The notes under the pieces are model-generated. The model was not told the DNA's origin. It was given only the letters and a program-made list of their open reading frames with translations, and did no database searches. Shown here piece after piece: positions 12,101 to 27,250 of a stretch of 32,657 bases of DNA. The DNA is taken from assembly GCA_002751075.1 (NCBI GenBank), contig NAOQ01000587.1, positions 1,840 through 34,496 of the forward strand, in the 5' to 3' direction. The stretch's first letter is position 1. Every line of letters begins with the position of its first letter. This DNA is from Ichthyophonus hoferi. Its lineage: Eukaryota > Opisthokonta > Ichthyosporea > Ichthyophonida > Ichthyophonidae. The position numbers were made by a program, and so were the translations under genes.

Positions 12101-12778
12101 GATAAACAATATAAAATAAAGAACTAAAGATAATCTAAGTAATAGAAACAAGTAAAACAAGGAAACAATACATGTTAATATGGATTTTTTAGCCTTGAAT
12201 TATAATAACATTACAATACAAAAGAAAAAAAATAACTAGAGGCAAAAGAAAGAGACAGAATATGCTGTATGGGCTTTGTTATCAATATGCTTCGTTCCCT
12301 TTCCATTAAATATGGAAATAATACAATTCAAAGCAAAAGAAATACGTTTTTTCAAGTTTGTGTATATTTGGCCTCTCGGTGCTTATTTCATATTTAGATT
12401 CAAGTTGTTAGATACTGCCTTGACTGTATAAATAAATATCAGGTTACTAAAGTTTTGGGGGCTATTTAATGTCTCGGGAATTAAATTATATTTTCAATTC
12501 CTCCTCATATATGATATTCATAAAATATAACAAGGTGTAAGCACGTAGTAAGCAAGGCAGGATGGGGATGGGTGGGAAGAAATAAATCAAAAAAACAAGC
12601 CAATAGAAGGTTCTACTGGAGTTATGGTCAACCGTACCTTTATTACATCTGTTATCTTTGCCTTTTCACGTAATGGAAGTTGGTCTATGTTAAAGATCAG
12701 GGGTATATCTCCATTCATAAATAATTTATCATTCAAATCTTTGCCGAGCATCGTAGTATTGTTAACTAATGTACACAT
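5639..12778 (-). CDS. TERF2IP: RAP1 telomere protein (TERF2IP), complete 11-exon gene
   Basis: Exons: 12778-12638, 11793-11710, 11107-11037, 10624-10474, 10228-10172, 9630-9469, 9123-8892, 8521-8354, 7351-7243, 6440-6292, 5751-5639. All intron phases match, giving 478 aa (human RAP1 has 399). RAP1 is the shelterin subunit recruited to telomeres by TRF2. N-terminal BRCT, about residues 18-100: LFMNGDIPLIFNIDQLPLR, then RHGGTVGG, then YSNQCIYECV, matching human LFVRDDGSSMSFYVRPSP, GGGTV and ISTQYILDCV. Myb-like domain, about 186-240: MYTEAEDNNIVDLIVEYY, then GRTWQSVKERIKKKL (human HSWQSLKDRYLKHL), split by an intron before F223. A basic KTKKRK at 271-276 is a likely nuclear signal. C-terminal RCT, about 400-478: FIDTVCDIYEVNRSTVIEGL, SSGNVDACESYLSTG, LWNEHDDHVLRTD, ending QRIAFLV (human IWSRQDDIDLQKDD...RRIEFRKK). 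The start could also be M10 (12751). Exon 5 (19 aa) and the exon 10/11 junction are the least certain parts. Confidence 0.88.
7176..7230. repeat. 11-bp tandem repeat, five copies, in RAP1 intron 9
   Basis: Five perfect copies of ggtgttatgac occupy exactly 55 bases. They lie in the RAP1 intron beginning 12 bases past the splice donor of exon 9 (7243). Perfect identity implies recent expansion. One TTAGGG hexamer (7172-7177) overlaps the left edge. Confidence 0.95.
7421..7840. repeat. 30-bp minisatellite, about 14 copies, in RAP1 intron 8
   Basis: A 30-base unit (acactatatatggctagaaa plus ttagatccaa) is repeated head to tail. The first eight or nine copies are nearly identical and alternate between two variants (ggctagaaattagatc and ggttataaattagatc). 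Copies beyond about 7680 are increasingly diverged. The array lies inside the roughly 1-kb intron between RAP1 exons 8 and 9. Confidence 0.93.
9166..9191. repeat. (AT)n microsatellite in RAP1 intron 6
   Basis: About 13 uninterrupted AT dinucleotides within the intron upstream (minus strand) of the exon that starts at 9123. Confidence 0.95.
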
Positions 12779-14277
12779 ATATATTAAATACTAAACAACA
12801 TAATAATAGTAGTAATTGAGATAAAAAATTAGTAATAATATTATACTTACAATAGCGATTAACCTACATCAACTGGCACGATTAACCTCGAGTCTGTGCC
12901 AGATTAGCAGATTAGTATGTAATAAGTTGATAACGGTATGATAGATTGTTATTTTTGACTGGGTATATATACACCACTAGATAAACAACAATAAAAAGTA
13001 AAATAAAGGCAATAATATAGATTGAAGGTAATTGTTGTTGGAGCATGTATAATCTGTTACAATAAATCCTTATTTATTTATTTGTATTATAATATAACAT
13101 ATATTCTGATTATTTATTATTTGTTAATTGAAATTCTCGTCTTAATGAAGAAACACATGAGCCATGAGCTAACCACTTATTACTAGAATAGCAACCCATC
13201 AGAGTCAACAGACCAGTATTACTTGATCTCTGAACTTACAATCCAGATTGATCTACATTTTTCATTTGTAAAACCCTAATTTACCCTACTCCAGAGCGTA
13301 GTGTTTGTGGGTGCTTGAAATAGATGATGTGCGATTGCACTTTATTATTGGCTACTTAATCTATAAAATAACACACTGTGGCTCTTGGTGTACATGTCAT
13401 TCCATTTTTAATCAAGTAATAAGTCAATAGATCTCTATAATTGTGCTTAATAAACCAATACTAGTGGTTTAAGTGTTTTTTACATATTTGCTTCGACTTT
13501 TCGTGGAGAGCATGTGTTCATACTAACCTCACTAGGTAAATATAACAGAATGTGGTAACAATAACAAAGAATAATCTATATAAGCGTTGGGAAGAACTTA
13601 ATTCCAACACTACATATTGACCGGATATCAGGATATGATATCAAGATCATAAAGAAAAGAAAAGATTCCATATAGAAATAAGTTAAGAGTAAGCGTTTTG
13701 GTTGCCTGGAATGCTGGGTGTTGTATTTTATACTAGATTACATGGTAAAATAGTAATGGGAAAATCTATGTTGTCACCCTCCCTTAGCGGATTGTCATAT
13801 ACATACAACTGGTGACAAATAAACTAGATGGAAAATGCGTGTATACATATATGCATACATTATACATGTATACTATGGGAATGTATATAGTTTCAATTTA
13901 AATCCTGTACATATAGTGGTGATATTATTATTAATTATTTTTTTAATAGTCCAATATATGGATCTATAAGTCTTACTAAGAATTGATTTATAATAACATT
14001 TCCTCCACATCAAAGGGCTAAAAATAAGCTTGGTGAAAATAGTAATAATAAGATGAGATTGAGTAACAAAGTCAAACCATATCATTTGACAAAGTGATTT
14101 AAAAAAATTAGTATGCACTCCATTAATTTTGATTTTTTATGTTTTATAAAAATGAAGTATGACAGCAATTATAGGAACCTTCAGTGTGAATATTGCTAGG
14201 GAAATTCATATTTTGTTTGAAGCACGTACTACTTAATGGTTCAACACACTAAATTTTATAATGATTTATATAGAAAT
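12779..14277. other. Region upstream of RAP1, no gene seen
   Basis: About 1.5 kb upstream of the RAP1 start codon with no supported exon on either strand; short open frames here have no splice-site or family support. The RAP1 promoter should lie in the first few hundred bases. A 7-bp inverted repeat (ctggcac/gtgccag, 12873-12879 and 12896-12902, 16-base spacer) lies about 100 bases upstream of the ATG; its function is unknown. Confidence 0.5.
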
Positions 14278-14705
14278 TTGTTGGGAATAATAAGTAGACA
14301 TAAGTGTTCATGTAATCTGTATTAGGTTAGAAAAGGAAAGAAAATCAAATTAAAAGGCGTTTAAACGTATCACTTTCCGTACACGGAGTACCGTTATGCT
14401 AAGACACATTTTTATAATTAAACAAGTCGGCAGGACTTGTCATAGGCTGGATTCCTGATCAATCAGTTATTTTATCTAGACCCAATACGTGATTTGAAAT
14501 GGCTTATTATATAGTCACAGGACCTCTACCGTTGACCAGTTCAACTTGGATAGATTATCTTGGATTTACATTTAACACTAAGGGATTGGCACTAACATTT
14601 TTTCCAGACTACATATGTAATCATAATTTCTAATAATACTAAATAATTATAGCTATATAAAGAAATACCCAAATTACTTAAATATTCATGTTTTAACAAA
14701 ATGGT
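14278..14705 (+). repeat. Family A dispersed repeat, copy 1 (most compact)
   Basis: Two conserved blocks nearly abut here. The head block (ttgggaataataagtagaca ... gtttaaacgtatc ... gctaagacacattttt) spans about 14278-14415. The tail block (cagttattttatctagaccc ... gaaatggcttattatatag ... gttgaccagttcaac ... catcttggattgacatt-like ... ccagactacatatgtaat ... agctatataaagaaatac) spans about 14455-14705. The same blocks in the same order occur near 24061-25025 and 31150-32097, with different spacers between them. No coding capacity and no clear terminal repeats or target duplication were seen. It is probably a non-autonomous interspersed repeat of unknown class. Confidence 0.7.
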
Positions 14706-14974
14706 ATCGTAATAGTATTTTAAATATATTATATTATGCTGGTTATCTGACCTTACTGAATATATTTGTTTGTATTTATTTTTCCAATATATGCCCAGTC
14801 ACTTTTCTTTTCACTTTCACATCAGGTTCAGAACTAAAAATGGGAATGTGAAACCCAGCTTGCCACAGTGGACAGACAGGATAATAGTAATTGTAAGAGT
14901 TAAAATAATTGATAACAAGATGGATAATAACAGATTACCATTAACTCGCTAAATTAGAAAGATGGAAGAATTTT

Positions 14975-15045
14975 GTTCAGAATAATAAGTAGAGACAGGA
15001 GCGTTGCTGTAACTTACATTTGTTCAGAGAGAGAGGGGATACTAA
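14975..15045 (+). repeat. Family A head fragment
   Basis: The start of the family A head block (aataataagtagagacagga followed by gcgttgctgtaac) occurs without the rest of the element, about 300 bases past copy 1. It appears to be a truncated or rearranged copy. Confidence 0.55.
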
Positions 15046-15149
15046 ATTTATCAGAATCCTATATTCTCGGCATTTGTGTGTGTGTAGGGGCTGGTCGACC
15101 AGCTCCTTATTGATCGCAGTTTGCATATACCAATCTCCTTTACAAAATG

Positions 15150-15480
15150 GCTCTTTAGCTACCTCATAAATGTAACTGTTTATATATTATGTATTGACAA
15201 TCAATCTGTCGGGTTGAAAAATATATGCAACTAACTAATCTTGAGTCACAATCATAAATATTTGTATTAGTTAATCCAACTCACAATCGGTCACGGAGAC
15301 CCACTAGAATTGTCTGATCTTACCAGAATATTTAAATACTATTAGGTCCACTATTTATATGGTGAAATAGCTCGTTTTCTCTTTGATGTAATAGTGTTCA
15401 TATACTACATATTATGAGAAGAATTGATCTATTTATTATCTGGGTTTCGATTGAACCTTCTTACTCATCTGTGGTCAGCG
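15150..15480 (-). repeat. Family B leader block, copy 1
   Basis: Read on the minus strand, this begins near 15480 (acagatgag) and continues through agattc/agacaattctagtgggt, gtgagttggattaactaat and gattgattgtcaatacataa to gaggtagctaaagag near 15150. The same ordered motifs recur at 17222-17437 (same strand), 22990-23215 and 25983-26325 (opposite strand), and partly at 31565-31690. In the 26-kb copy the block lies just upstream of the family B protein-like module, so it is called the leader. Confidence 0.65.
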
Positions 15481-16593
15481 ATCTTGTAACAAATTTTTTA
15501 TCAACCAACAAGACCCTCAAGTTAGATTCCAGTTTTTACATATATATGATTGGTTTTCATTTTCATGTGCACAATAAGTTCCATTGCTCCTCTTTTAACT
15601 CTATCCAGTGTAATTTCTATACCATAATTTTCATTTGCATATGAGGAAATATATCAAGTTACACTGAAACCTGTTTGACCATACTAGCTATATATTTCTG
15701 TTTTCTGTCATAGACAAAGATTATAATCATACATACAAAACAATTATATTGCAATCATTAGGACATCTACGCAAATCAAATAATAAATATAGCTATAAGA
15801 TTAAGTGATTAGATCTTTGCAAATTACATCCGTTCTATAACTTATGTTGCTTAGTTACATATTATCTATTAATCATATTGTATGGCGCCAATTATAAACC
15901 TAGGATGTATTAATTATAATACAAAAAAGAATGTAAGAGCTTTAGTTTGGTTGCATACACGTGCTCAACAAGTTTATCTTAAGACATGCAGTTCTTAAAA
16001 TATAATTAAACATAGTTTTATTACATTTTGGTAGACCCAAAGCTTGTACTGGGTATATGCAAACTATTCCCCTGTATTAGTGTGATTCGGTTGTTGCTAT
16101 ACAGAAAGGGTTTCCTTGGTGGATTTGCTTAGCACACATTTTAGTATTGGTTAGTGACTTAGTACTCAATAAAGTTAAGTGAGCTAACAAAATAAAATTA
16201 GTATTTGACATTTAGTGGATGGCAGCAAATCTTATTTTCTACAAATGAAAATCATAGTGTGATTGATCAATTCATATTCAATAGATCAGATTGAATTCTT
16301 TAAAGTTTATTCTAAAAACTCATAAATAGAAAGTGATAACTGATCATTAAGGGGCTGTTCACTCCATTTACATATGGTCTACTTGACATGCATATTAATT
16401 ATACTTCAAGGAAGTATATATATATATATATTATACATTTATTAAATAATATACATACTGTCTACAACAATGTAAATTTTTATCAACACTTAAACGTCCT
16501 AGAAGGGTAACTAGCTGACTCAAACATCAACCCACAGACTCAAGATGCCACAATCGTCTCATTTCACAATCATATTAATAATGAACATAGTTA

Positions 16594-17016
16594 TTAAATA
16601 TCAGAATCTGTGTCAGTTCCATTGACTTGTACACAGTTGTTGGGATCTCCAATTGTATAACTGGTCGTGGTTATTGTTGTTTGACCAGTGTAAGTGATAG
16701 CTGTTTGATCAGACTTGTCTTTAAGACTCAGTTGTTGTGCTAGAGATTCTATTGAAGGCCCATATACCAACTCTCTAGGTAACTGACTTTAGTAATTATA
16801 TCTCTGTTCTAATTTAGAAGGGATAAATGTTTTGATACACTTTGGTGTAAATGTAGAAATTGCACAATGTGATCGATCATTAAGTGGAGCTATGTCGCTA
16901 TGTAAATAAATGTTATTGTCACTATTCAGTGTCAGTAAGCAGTTTTCTGACTTCTCAGTGAGTGACGGATTTGAGCATTGATTATAGTATACAAGAGCCA
17001 GTGGTAGATTAGACAT
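16594..17016 (-). pseudogene. Family B protein-like module, copy 1 (decayed)
   Basis: On the minus strand a protein-like stretch starts at ATG 17016 (MSNLPLALVYYNQC) and passes through SEKSENC-type, NIYLHSDIAPLNDRSHC and SIESLAQQLSLKDKSDQTAI to a Thr-rich TTITTTSYTIGDPNN end near 16594. A second copy at 26476-26900 on the plus strand aligns along its whole length at roughly 60% amino-acid identity, including conserved bases just before the ATG (acatcattattgta). Both copies are interrupted, at different places. The module was therefore once translated and has decayed independently. I do not recognise the family: no signal peptide, membrane segment or known motif is evident. It could be the remains of a lineage-specific gene family or of an unknown mobile element. 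Confidence 0.6.
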
Positions 17017-17221
17017 TACAATAATGATGTGTACATTATATATATATAATTAAATGCAAAGTATTCTGCACGTTTATGAGAACTTCATATTTACTGTAGA
17101 TATCACATATGCGTGAGCGGGCCCTTTATTACCAAGTTTTCTTCTCATTTGTACTTTGCTTACTCGCCAGTGCTAATTTTTCTAGTTAACACCAAGATTG
17201 TTAAGTTCAATAGCCTAAATA

Positions 17222-17437
17222 GAACCAATCATAAATATTCGTATTAGCTAATCCAACTCATGATAAATCAGGGAGACCTGCTAGAATTGTCTAACCTTAA
17301 TACTTAAATATTATTATGTCCTTATTGAGATGGTGAATCAACTCAGTCTCTCGTTGATGTAATACTGTTCATATGTTGCATACTACGACAAAAATCGATC
17401 TACTTATTTATTCATCTGTGGTTGGCGATCTCGAAGC
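17222..17437 (-). repeat. Family B leader block, copy 2
   Basis: Lies upstream (minus strand) of the decayed module at 17016-16594, in the same relative position as in the 26-kb copy. It shares acagatgaataa, agacaattctagcaggtctc and gagttggattagctaatac with the other leader blocks, but lacks the distal gatttgtcaa...gaggtagct part. It is in direct orientation with the block at 15150-15480, about 2 kb away, with the protein-like module between them. Confidence 0.65.
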
Positions 17438-17486
17438 ATTTAATTATGCACACACACATACATACATATATGGTAATAAATCCCAT

Positions 17487-22373
<4,887 letters not shown>

Positions 22374-23005
22374 CCTGATTAACACTGTTGCTATCAAGCC
22401 TAACAAAACCAAAACCAATTTATCTAAATCTTGCTATAACCAATTATATAAGTTTTTAAAACTAAACATATATACAAAGGACCAATAAATAATGGAATAA
22501 TATTTATTGTGTAATTGTTTTGTAATTCATTGGTTAAATTATAATTTAATTCTAATATATAAACTAGGATATAATTTACTAAACCGTATTTACTGCTATA
22601 TTCTAGTTATTATCTCGATATACTAAAGTTGACATATCACTATATAATAGCTATTATCTCTCTATGTTATAGTTATCGTCTTACTAGAATATAGTTACTA
22701 TCCCACTACATTATAGTTATGATCTCTCATGGTGCAACACAAATTCTCATTGAAATTTTAATTAGAGCCATCATAAATATAGTACATGTGTCAAGTATAT
22801 TCTGTACGGAGATGTTAGGTATATGTATACCAGTACATTATAATATATCATGATGTGACCTACCTCTTGTATGGTACTATAGTACATTAGATAAGGAAAA
22901 TATCATGCAATAGTAAGTATATAATGAATTAAATAATATTGATTAATTAATAATTATATAAACCGATCATGATGAATCTTTCAATAAATAAATAAATAAC
23001 AATGT
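22374..23005. other. Region upstream of the thioesterase gene, no gene seen
   Basis: AT-rich DNA containing the expected promoter of the minus-strand thioesterase gene. Between about 22600 and 22740 a loose repeat of tatagttatcatctcac-like units is visible (ttctagttattatctc, atagctattatctctc, atagttatcgtcttac, atagttactatcccac, atagttatgatctctc). No core promoter motif could be assigned. Confidence 0.45.
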
Positions 23006-23215
23006 CACAGATGAATAAGTAGGTTCGATCGAAGCCCAGATAAGAGGATCAATGATTGTGGCTCAAGATTAGTTAGTTGCATAATGATTTATCTGCTTAG
23101 ATGATTTAATTGCATAATATTTTTTAAACCTAATAGATTGATTTGTCAATACATAACATGTGAGAGCAGTTACACCAATGAGGTAGCTAGCTAAAAAATC
23201 ATTCTAGGAAGAGGA
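23006..23215 (+). repeat. Family B leader block, copy 3
   Basis: Begins cacagatgaataagtaggtt, continues through attagttagttgcataatgatt and taatagattgatttgtcaat, and ends near gaggtagctagc/atcattctagga. It matches 25983-26325 on the same strand, but without the agacaattctag...gagttggatt middle part. It is followed almost directly by the far end of the protein-like module at 23255-23290, so most of the element between them has been lost. Confidence 0.6.
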
Positions 23216-23254
23216 TATTGGTATTGGATTATCAAGATGAAATAAGAAAAACAG

Positions 23255-23290
23255 CTGTGTACAAGTCAATCGAACTGACAGATTCTGATA
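23255..23290 (+). pseudogene. Family B module, far-end remnant
   Basis: ctgtgtacaagtcaatcgaa followed by ctgacagattctgata matches the end of the family B module at 16594-16650 (read on minus) and at about 26858-26895. Only this terminal fragment remains, next to leader block copy 3. Confidence 0.55.
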
Positions 23291-23477
23291 CAAAGTAAAA
23301 TAAATAAATAATACCTGGAATTGGTCTATGTGCTTTGCAGTGGTGCACCATGTAACTGGGACTAATTGAACTTTTCAATTTTGATATGTTGATATCTTGA
23401 CATTTGCAATATAACGTGGTCATAATAAAGGGCAAAATTACATGCACTCCCTATGCTATTATGTCACTAAATGCTCT

Positions 23478-23483
23478 AAAAAA
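23478..23483 (-). terminator. Pol III terminator of tRNA-Phe
   Basis: Six consecutive A on the plus strand read as TTTTTT a few bases past the 3' end of the tRNA on the minus strand. This is the standard RNA polymerase III stop. Confidence 0.75.
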
Positions 23484-23488
23484 TAAAT

Positions 23489-23560
23489 GCCTCGACCGTG
23501 GATTGAACACGGGACCTTTAGATCTTCAGTCTAACGCTCTCCCAACTGAGCTATCAAGGC
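23489..23560 (-). tRNA. tRNA-Phe (anticodon GAA)
   Basis: 72-nt cloverleaf on the minus strand, without intron or encoded CCA. Acceptor stem GCCTTGA/TCGAGGC pairs fully with one G-U. D arm GCTCAGTTGGGAGAGC. Anticodon arm TTAGA-CTGAAGA-TCTAA gives anticodon GAA. T arm CCGTG-TTCAATC-CACGG. The discriminator would be A (23488). The body is nearly identical to animal tRNA-Phe genes. The internal A and B boxes (TAGCTCAGTTGG and a GTTCAATCC-type box) are intact, so it is probably functional. Confidence 0.95.
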
Positions 23561-24060
23561 TTATAGACAAGGCACAATTATAATCTGGAAATAGAAATGA
23601 TTATATATGATAAATTTATAACTGCGATACTTTCACTTATTGTCAAAAGACCATCAAGTAGATTTACACCATGAATTTCTTTATTCATGTGCAAAACCTA
23701 TAGCTCATGCCTTTTTTTTTTCCATGGAAGTTTATTTTTATATATAATTGAGTGTCTATCTCAATCAAAAAATAGTAGCAAGTGAGCTAATTTAGGATGT
23801 AACTACATATAATATATGGTAATATAATATAGTCAAAACATTAACGATTTAGCATGTAAAATTTATTTCCATTTGAATACATCATATAGCATATTTTTCT
23901 CCTAATCAATAGACTAGTAAACATACTTTTGTACTTGTTTTTGGAGAAATGCTTCCCAGATGCAGGCCACAAAATGAACTTTTTTTGTTGCAATAATATT
24001 TTTTTGTTATCATTGAATCATAAAAAATAGTGTTAAACCTAACAATATATAAAAAAATAC
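23561..24060. other. Spacer without recognised feature
   Basis: AT-rich DNA between tRNA-Phe and the family A tandem array. Short open frames have no family resemblance. Nothing else is supported. Confidence 0.5.
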
Positions 24061-24455
24061 GTTGGAAAATAAATAAAGAAAAGAGCATTCCTGTGACCTA
24101 TATTCTTTTAAAGGAAATGGAATAGTGAATTAAGAAGTGTTTAAATATGTTTGCTCACATACAGGGAGTACATATATGTTAAGACATATTTATGTTGGAA
24201 AATAAATAGAGACAGGAGCATTTCCGTGACCTATATTCTTTTAAAGGAAAGGGAATAGGGAATTAAGAAGTATTTAAACATGTTTGTTCACATACAGGGG
24301 GTACATATATGCTAAGACATATTTATGTTGGAAAATAAGTAGAGACAGGAGCAATGACCTATATTCTTCTAAAGGAAAGAGAATAGTGAATTCAGGAGTG
24401 TTTAAACATATTTGTTCACATACAGGGAGTACATATATACTAAGAAATATTTATA
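24061..24455 (+). repeat. Family A head block amplified in tandem (three copies, about 133 bp each)
   Basis: Units start at 24061, 24194 and 24327 with gttggaaaataaataaagaa or gttggaaaataagtagagac. They run through tgacctatattctt, aaaggaaa, tgtttaaacatgtttgttca, catacagggagtacatatat and ctaagacatatttat. The copies are about 90% alike, far closer to each other than to the heads at 14278 or 31157, so the tandem expansion is younger than the dispersal of the family. Confidence 0.88.
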
Positions 24456-24764
24456 TTATAAACAAAAAGTAGTAAAATTTGAGGACTAGGCCCACAAAGT
24501 TGATAAGTCAAGAAGAGCTCAGTTTAGCAGTTTAGTTGGGCAGCCAAGTGTTGGTTGATGGCTCAGTCATACTCCCAAGGGTTCTATTAAAGGATCGGTT
24601 GCCATGGAATAGAAAAAGATGGTCGTGAAGCCATTCTTTGAAGACTGCGTTGTTAAGGGCATCCAATTGCCCAAATACAAATATAGATTAAGTATAGGCT
24701 TCTGTAATTTCCCATGGGAATTTTAATAATGTAGAGTCATTGGTAAAAGTTGCTTGGCTTGTCC

Positions 24765-25025
24765 AATAAGGATGCGTAAGCAATGAGTTATCTGGACTAA
24801 AGACATATGATCTAAAATGGCTTATTATATATTATATAATAACGGGGCCTATATCGTTGACTGTTTTAGTCTTGATTGATCATCTTGGATTGACATTTAG
24901 AATGTTTTTTGTTCGCTAAGTTAATATTTCACCTACTATTTTTCCAGACTACATAAGTAATAGTAATTGCTAGCCAGATAAAGAGATACCTAAATTACAT
25001 AATTAAGATACTCCTGCTTCAACAG
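24765..25025 (+). repeat. Family A tail block, copy 2
   Basis: Matches the tail block of copy 1: gatgcgtaagcaatgagtta, tctggac, gatctaaaatggcttattat, cgttgact, gatcatcttggattgacatt, ttttccagactacataagta and agataaagagatacctaaat. It is separated from the head array by about 310 bases (24456-24764) of more GC-rich sequence not found in copy 1. tRNA-Thr begins 80 bases further on. Confidence 0.7.
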
Positions 25026-25101
25026 AAATCTATATTTTCTGCATAAAATCATGAATTATGCAATTCCATTTATACATATTGCATATTGTAAATCAACCAA
25101 T

Positions 25102-25106
25102 AAAAA
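25102..25106 (-). terminator. Pol III terminator of tRNA-Thr copy 1
   Basis: Five A on the plus strand give TTTTT directly after the acceptor stem on the minus strand; the first T doubles as the discriminator base. A very short trailer, but sufficient for Pol III termination. Confidence 0.65.
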
Positions 25107-25177
25107 GGCGACGCCGTGGATCGAACACGGGACCTCCTGTTTACAAGACAGGTGCACTACCACTATGCTACGCCGCC
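25107..25177 (-). tRNA. tRNA-Thr (anticodon TGT), copy 1
   Basis: 71-nt cloverleaf on the minus strand. Acceptor stem GGCGGCG/CGTCGCC (one G-U pair). D arm GCATAGTGGTAGTGC. Anticodon arm CCTGT-CTTGTAA-ACAGG gives anticodon TGT (reads ACA). T arm CCGTG-TTCGATC-CACGG. The discriminator is T. A and B boxes are intact. The sequence is identical over all 71 bases to the gene at 27790-27860, while the flanks differ. Confidence 0.95.
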
Positions 25178-25982
25178 AGGCATATGTGACAATTGTGATG
25201 CCTGTATTATATAGCACAACTAGATAGGAATATGGTATTTAATATAATCATGCACTAAAATTGTGCTAAATTGTTTAGGTTCTAGTTGTTACTTGAAATG
25301 GGTGCTAATTAATGGTGATAGCATCATATATTAAAATTTTCTAGTATGTAATTATATTGGCTAAATATTGTTCAACTTCAATGTTGTAATCAACGATCCG
25401 TACTGGACGTCTATTAGCTAATACCAACTCTAATAAAATATACAAGCTGGGGAGCCCAGACTGTTTCTAAGAATACGTTTTTGTTCATAAATGTGGTTTG
25501 TAAATTTATCTAAATAGTTATGTTATACATTGGATTAGTCTAAGCACTTCAGAGTTTGGAACATATCCGAAACAGATGAAACAGTAATTTAGGTATTTTA
25601 CACTGTCAATATTGTAGTAGTAATTTAGAGTTGTCACTAAATACCTTTCATAACATCTAATTATTTTTAAAGGTGTGTGTAACTATTCATACTATTAGAC
25701 TACTAGCATTTTTAAGCGCAAAAGTGTAAATGCAGTATCTTTGCCGACCTATTTATTCAAAGCTGGCTTTTGAATGAAAGAAGCACAAATACATAACCTC
25801 ATACAATAATCAAACTACTGTTCACTATTCTCGGCCATCAGTATTTACAGTTCAATCATATGAATATATATATATATACCATTTATAAAAAATTATATTC
25901 CAAAATCCAATTTATGTTCTTCACTTTTTTTAGTATGCTTACAGTTGTTGAAGAACGTGTTACAAGATCTCTAACCACAAAC
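25178..25982. other. Spacer without recognised feature
   Basis: About 800 bases between tRNA-Thr and the 26-kb family B copy. It is AT-rich, with no exon, tRNA or known repeat recognised. The stretch tgaatatatatatatatacc (about 25861) is simple sequence. Confidence 0.5.
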
Positions 25983-26325
25983 CACAGATGAATAAGAAGG
26001 TCCAATCAAAGCTCAGATAACAAGTAGATTGATTTTTGTTATGTATGAATTATATGAAATATGTTATGTCAAATGAGGAAATATGGAAATTTGCGATCTA
26101 ATTGGGGGAACAAGAGTATTTATTTGCAATAAGATTAGACAACTTTAGTGGGTTTCTATGATCGACTGTGAGTTGGATTAGCTAATGCGAATGTTTATGA
26201 TTAGTTAATTATATAATGATTTAATTAGGTATTATATTATACCCTAATAGATTGATTTGTCAAACACACAATATATAAGAAGTTACTCCAACGAGATAGC
26301 GAAGGAAAGAGTCATCCTAGAAAAA
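25983..26325 (+). repeat. Family B leader block, copy 4 (longest)
   Basis: Runs from cacagatgaataagaaggtc through aagattagacaactttagtg, gtgagttggattagctaatg, gatttaattaggtattatat and taatagattgatttgtcaaa to gagatagcgaaggaaagagt. It combines motifs found separately in copies 1 to 3. It lies about 150 bases upstream of the protein-like module at 26476 on the same strand, which fixes the order leader-then-module. Confidence 0.65.
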
Positions 26326-26475
26326 ACACCAGTATAAATGTAAATGGCAGTAATTAATAAAGGCCTCAGTTTTGGTCCCGTTAATAGATATGCATTGAAA
26401 ATAACTAAAATCATAAAGTTCTTGTAAGCGCTTTGCATTTAATTAGATAGTTATAATAATCACATCATTATTGTA

Positions 26476-26900
26476 ATGTCGAGTCCACCATTGGCAATCA
26501 CATGTGATAATCAGTGTTCAGAGTTATCGCTTAATCAAAAGTCAGAGAACTGCATACCAACACTAAATAGGGATAATAGTATTTATTTACATTACAACAT
26601 AGCTCCACTTAATGATTGATCTCATTGTGCACTTTCTACATTTGTACCCAAGCACATTAAAGCATATATTCCTTCCATGTCAGAACAAAGATATATTTAC
26701 TACAGTCAGTTAGCTAGAAATATGGTGTATGGGCTTTCAATAGAATCCCTATCACAACAACTGAGCCTTAAAGACAGATCTGATCAAACAGCTATTACTA
26801 ATACTGGGCAAGCAATAATAACCACTACCACTTATAAAATTGGAGATCCAAACAACTGAGTACAAGTCGATAGAGGTTGTACAGATTCTGATAGGATGTG
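26476..26900 (+). pseudogene. Family B protein-like module, copy 2 (decayed)
   Basis: Starts at ATG 26476 (MSSPPLAITCDNQC) and follows the same plan as 17016-16594: SLNQKSENC, SIYLHYNIAPLND, HCALSTFVPKHIKAYIPS, SIESLSQQLSLKDRSDQTAI and TTTTYKIGDPNN. It is interrupted, but not where copy 1 is interrupted. Conservation extends a short way upstream of the ATG. It is followed on the same strand by a second protein-like module at 26915-27250, so the original gene or element was larger than either module. Function unknown. Confidence 0.6.
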
Positions 26901-26914
26901 AAGTAGAAAATCCA

Positions 26915-27250
26915 GAAGGCCAATTAGTTGAGTTAGGTATTGCGTCTACTGATAATATGATAATAGCAATACCTTAACCATATACACACAGCCACGATTA
27001 AATTGAAGTTACTACATATATAACACATTGTCATTGTCAGGTAAGAAGCTAAAGGCTTCTATATCCCTCTATCAATGTGATATTCAGAAGCAGCTAGTTT
27101 GGGATTTTGCCTGCTGTCTACCTGATGACAACAGCCAAGTAGAACTCGTTGAACAAATACTAGCTTTATTTCCAAGACATTATAATTCTAATATGACAAT
27201 ACAAATAATAGTAATAGGGAATGCGCCCCATGGAAATAGGAGTACCTATT
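26915..27250 (+). pseudogene. Family B second module, copy 1 (decayed)
   Basis: Begins EGQLVELGIAS and later reads KKLKASISLYQ, then KQLVWDFACCLPDDNSQVE. The same phrases occur at 28900-28559 (minus: AQLVESGVAS, EEQLVRDLACHLPHVNCQIE) and 29125-29365 (plus: GQLVEFSVASSDSNNA, VSISLYQKG, KQLVGVLACRLPDGKIQI). It directly follows the first module of the same copy. The family is not recognised. The alternation of hydrophobic strands with an acidic/Gln helix is compatible with a small alpha/beta domain, but that is speculation. Confidence 0.5.

Noticed and set aside
12873-12902. 7-bp inverted repeat ctggcac/gtgccag upstream of RAP1
   Set aside because: The stem is short and one such repeat is expected by chance over this length; there is no second copy or known factor to support an operator.
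23232-23447. Minus-strand open frame of 71 codons with a donor-like gtatta at its end
   Set aside because: No recognised similarity, and its C-terminal part runs into the family B remnant at 23255-23290; coding use cannot be supported.
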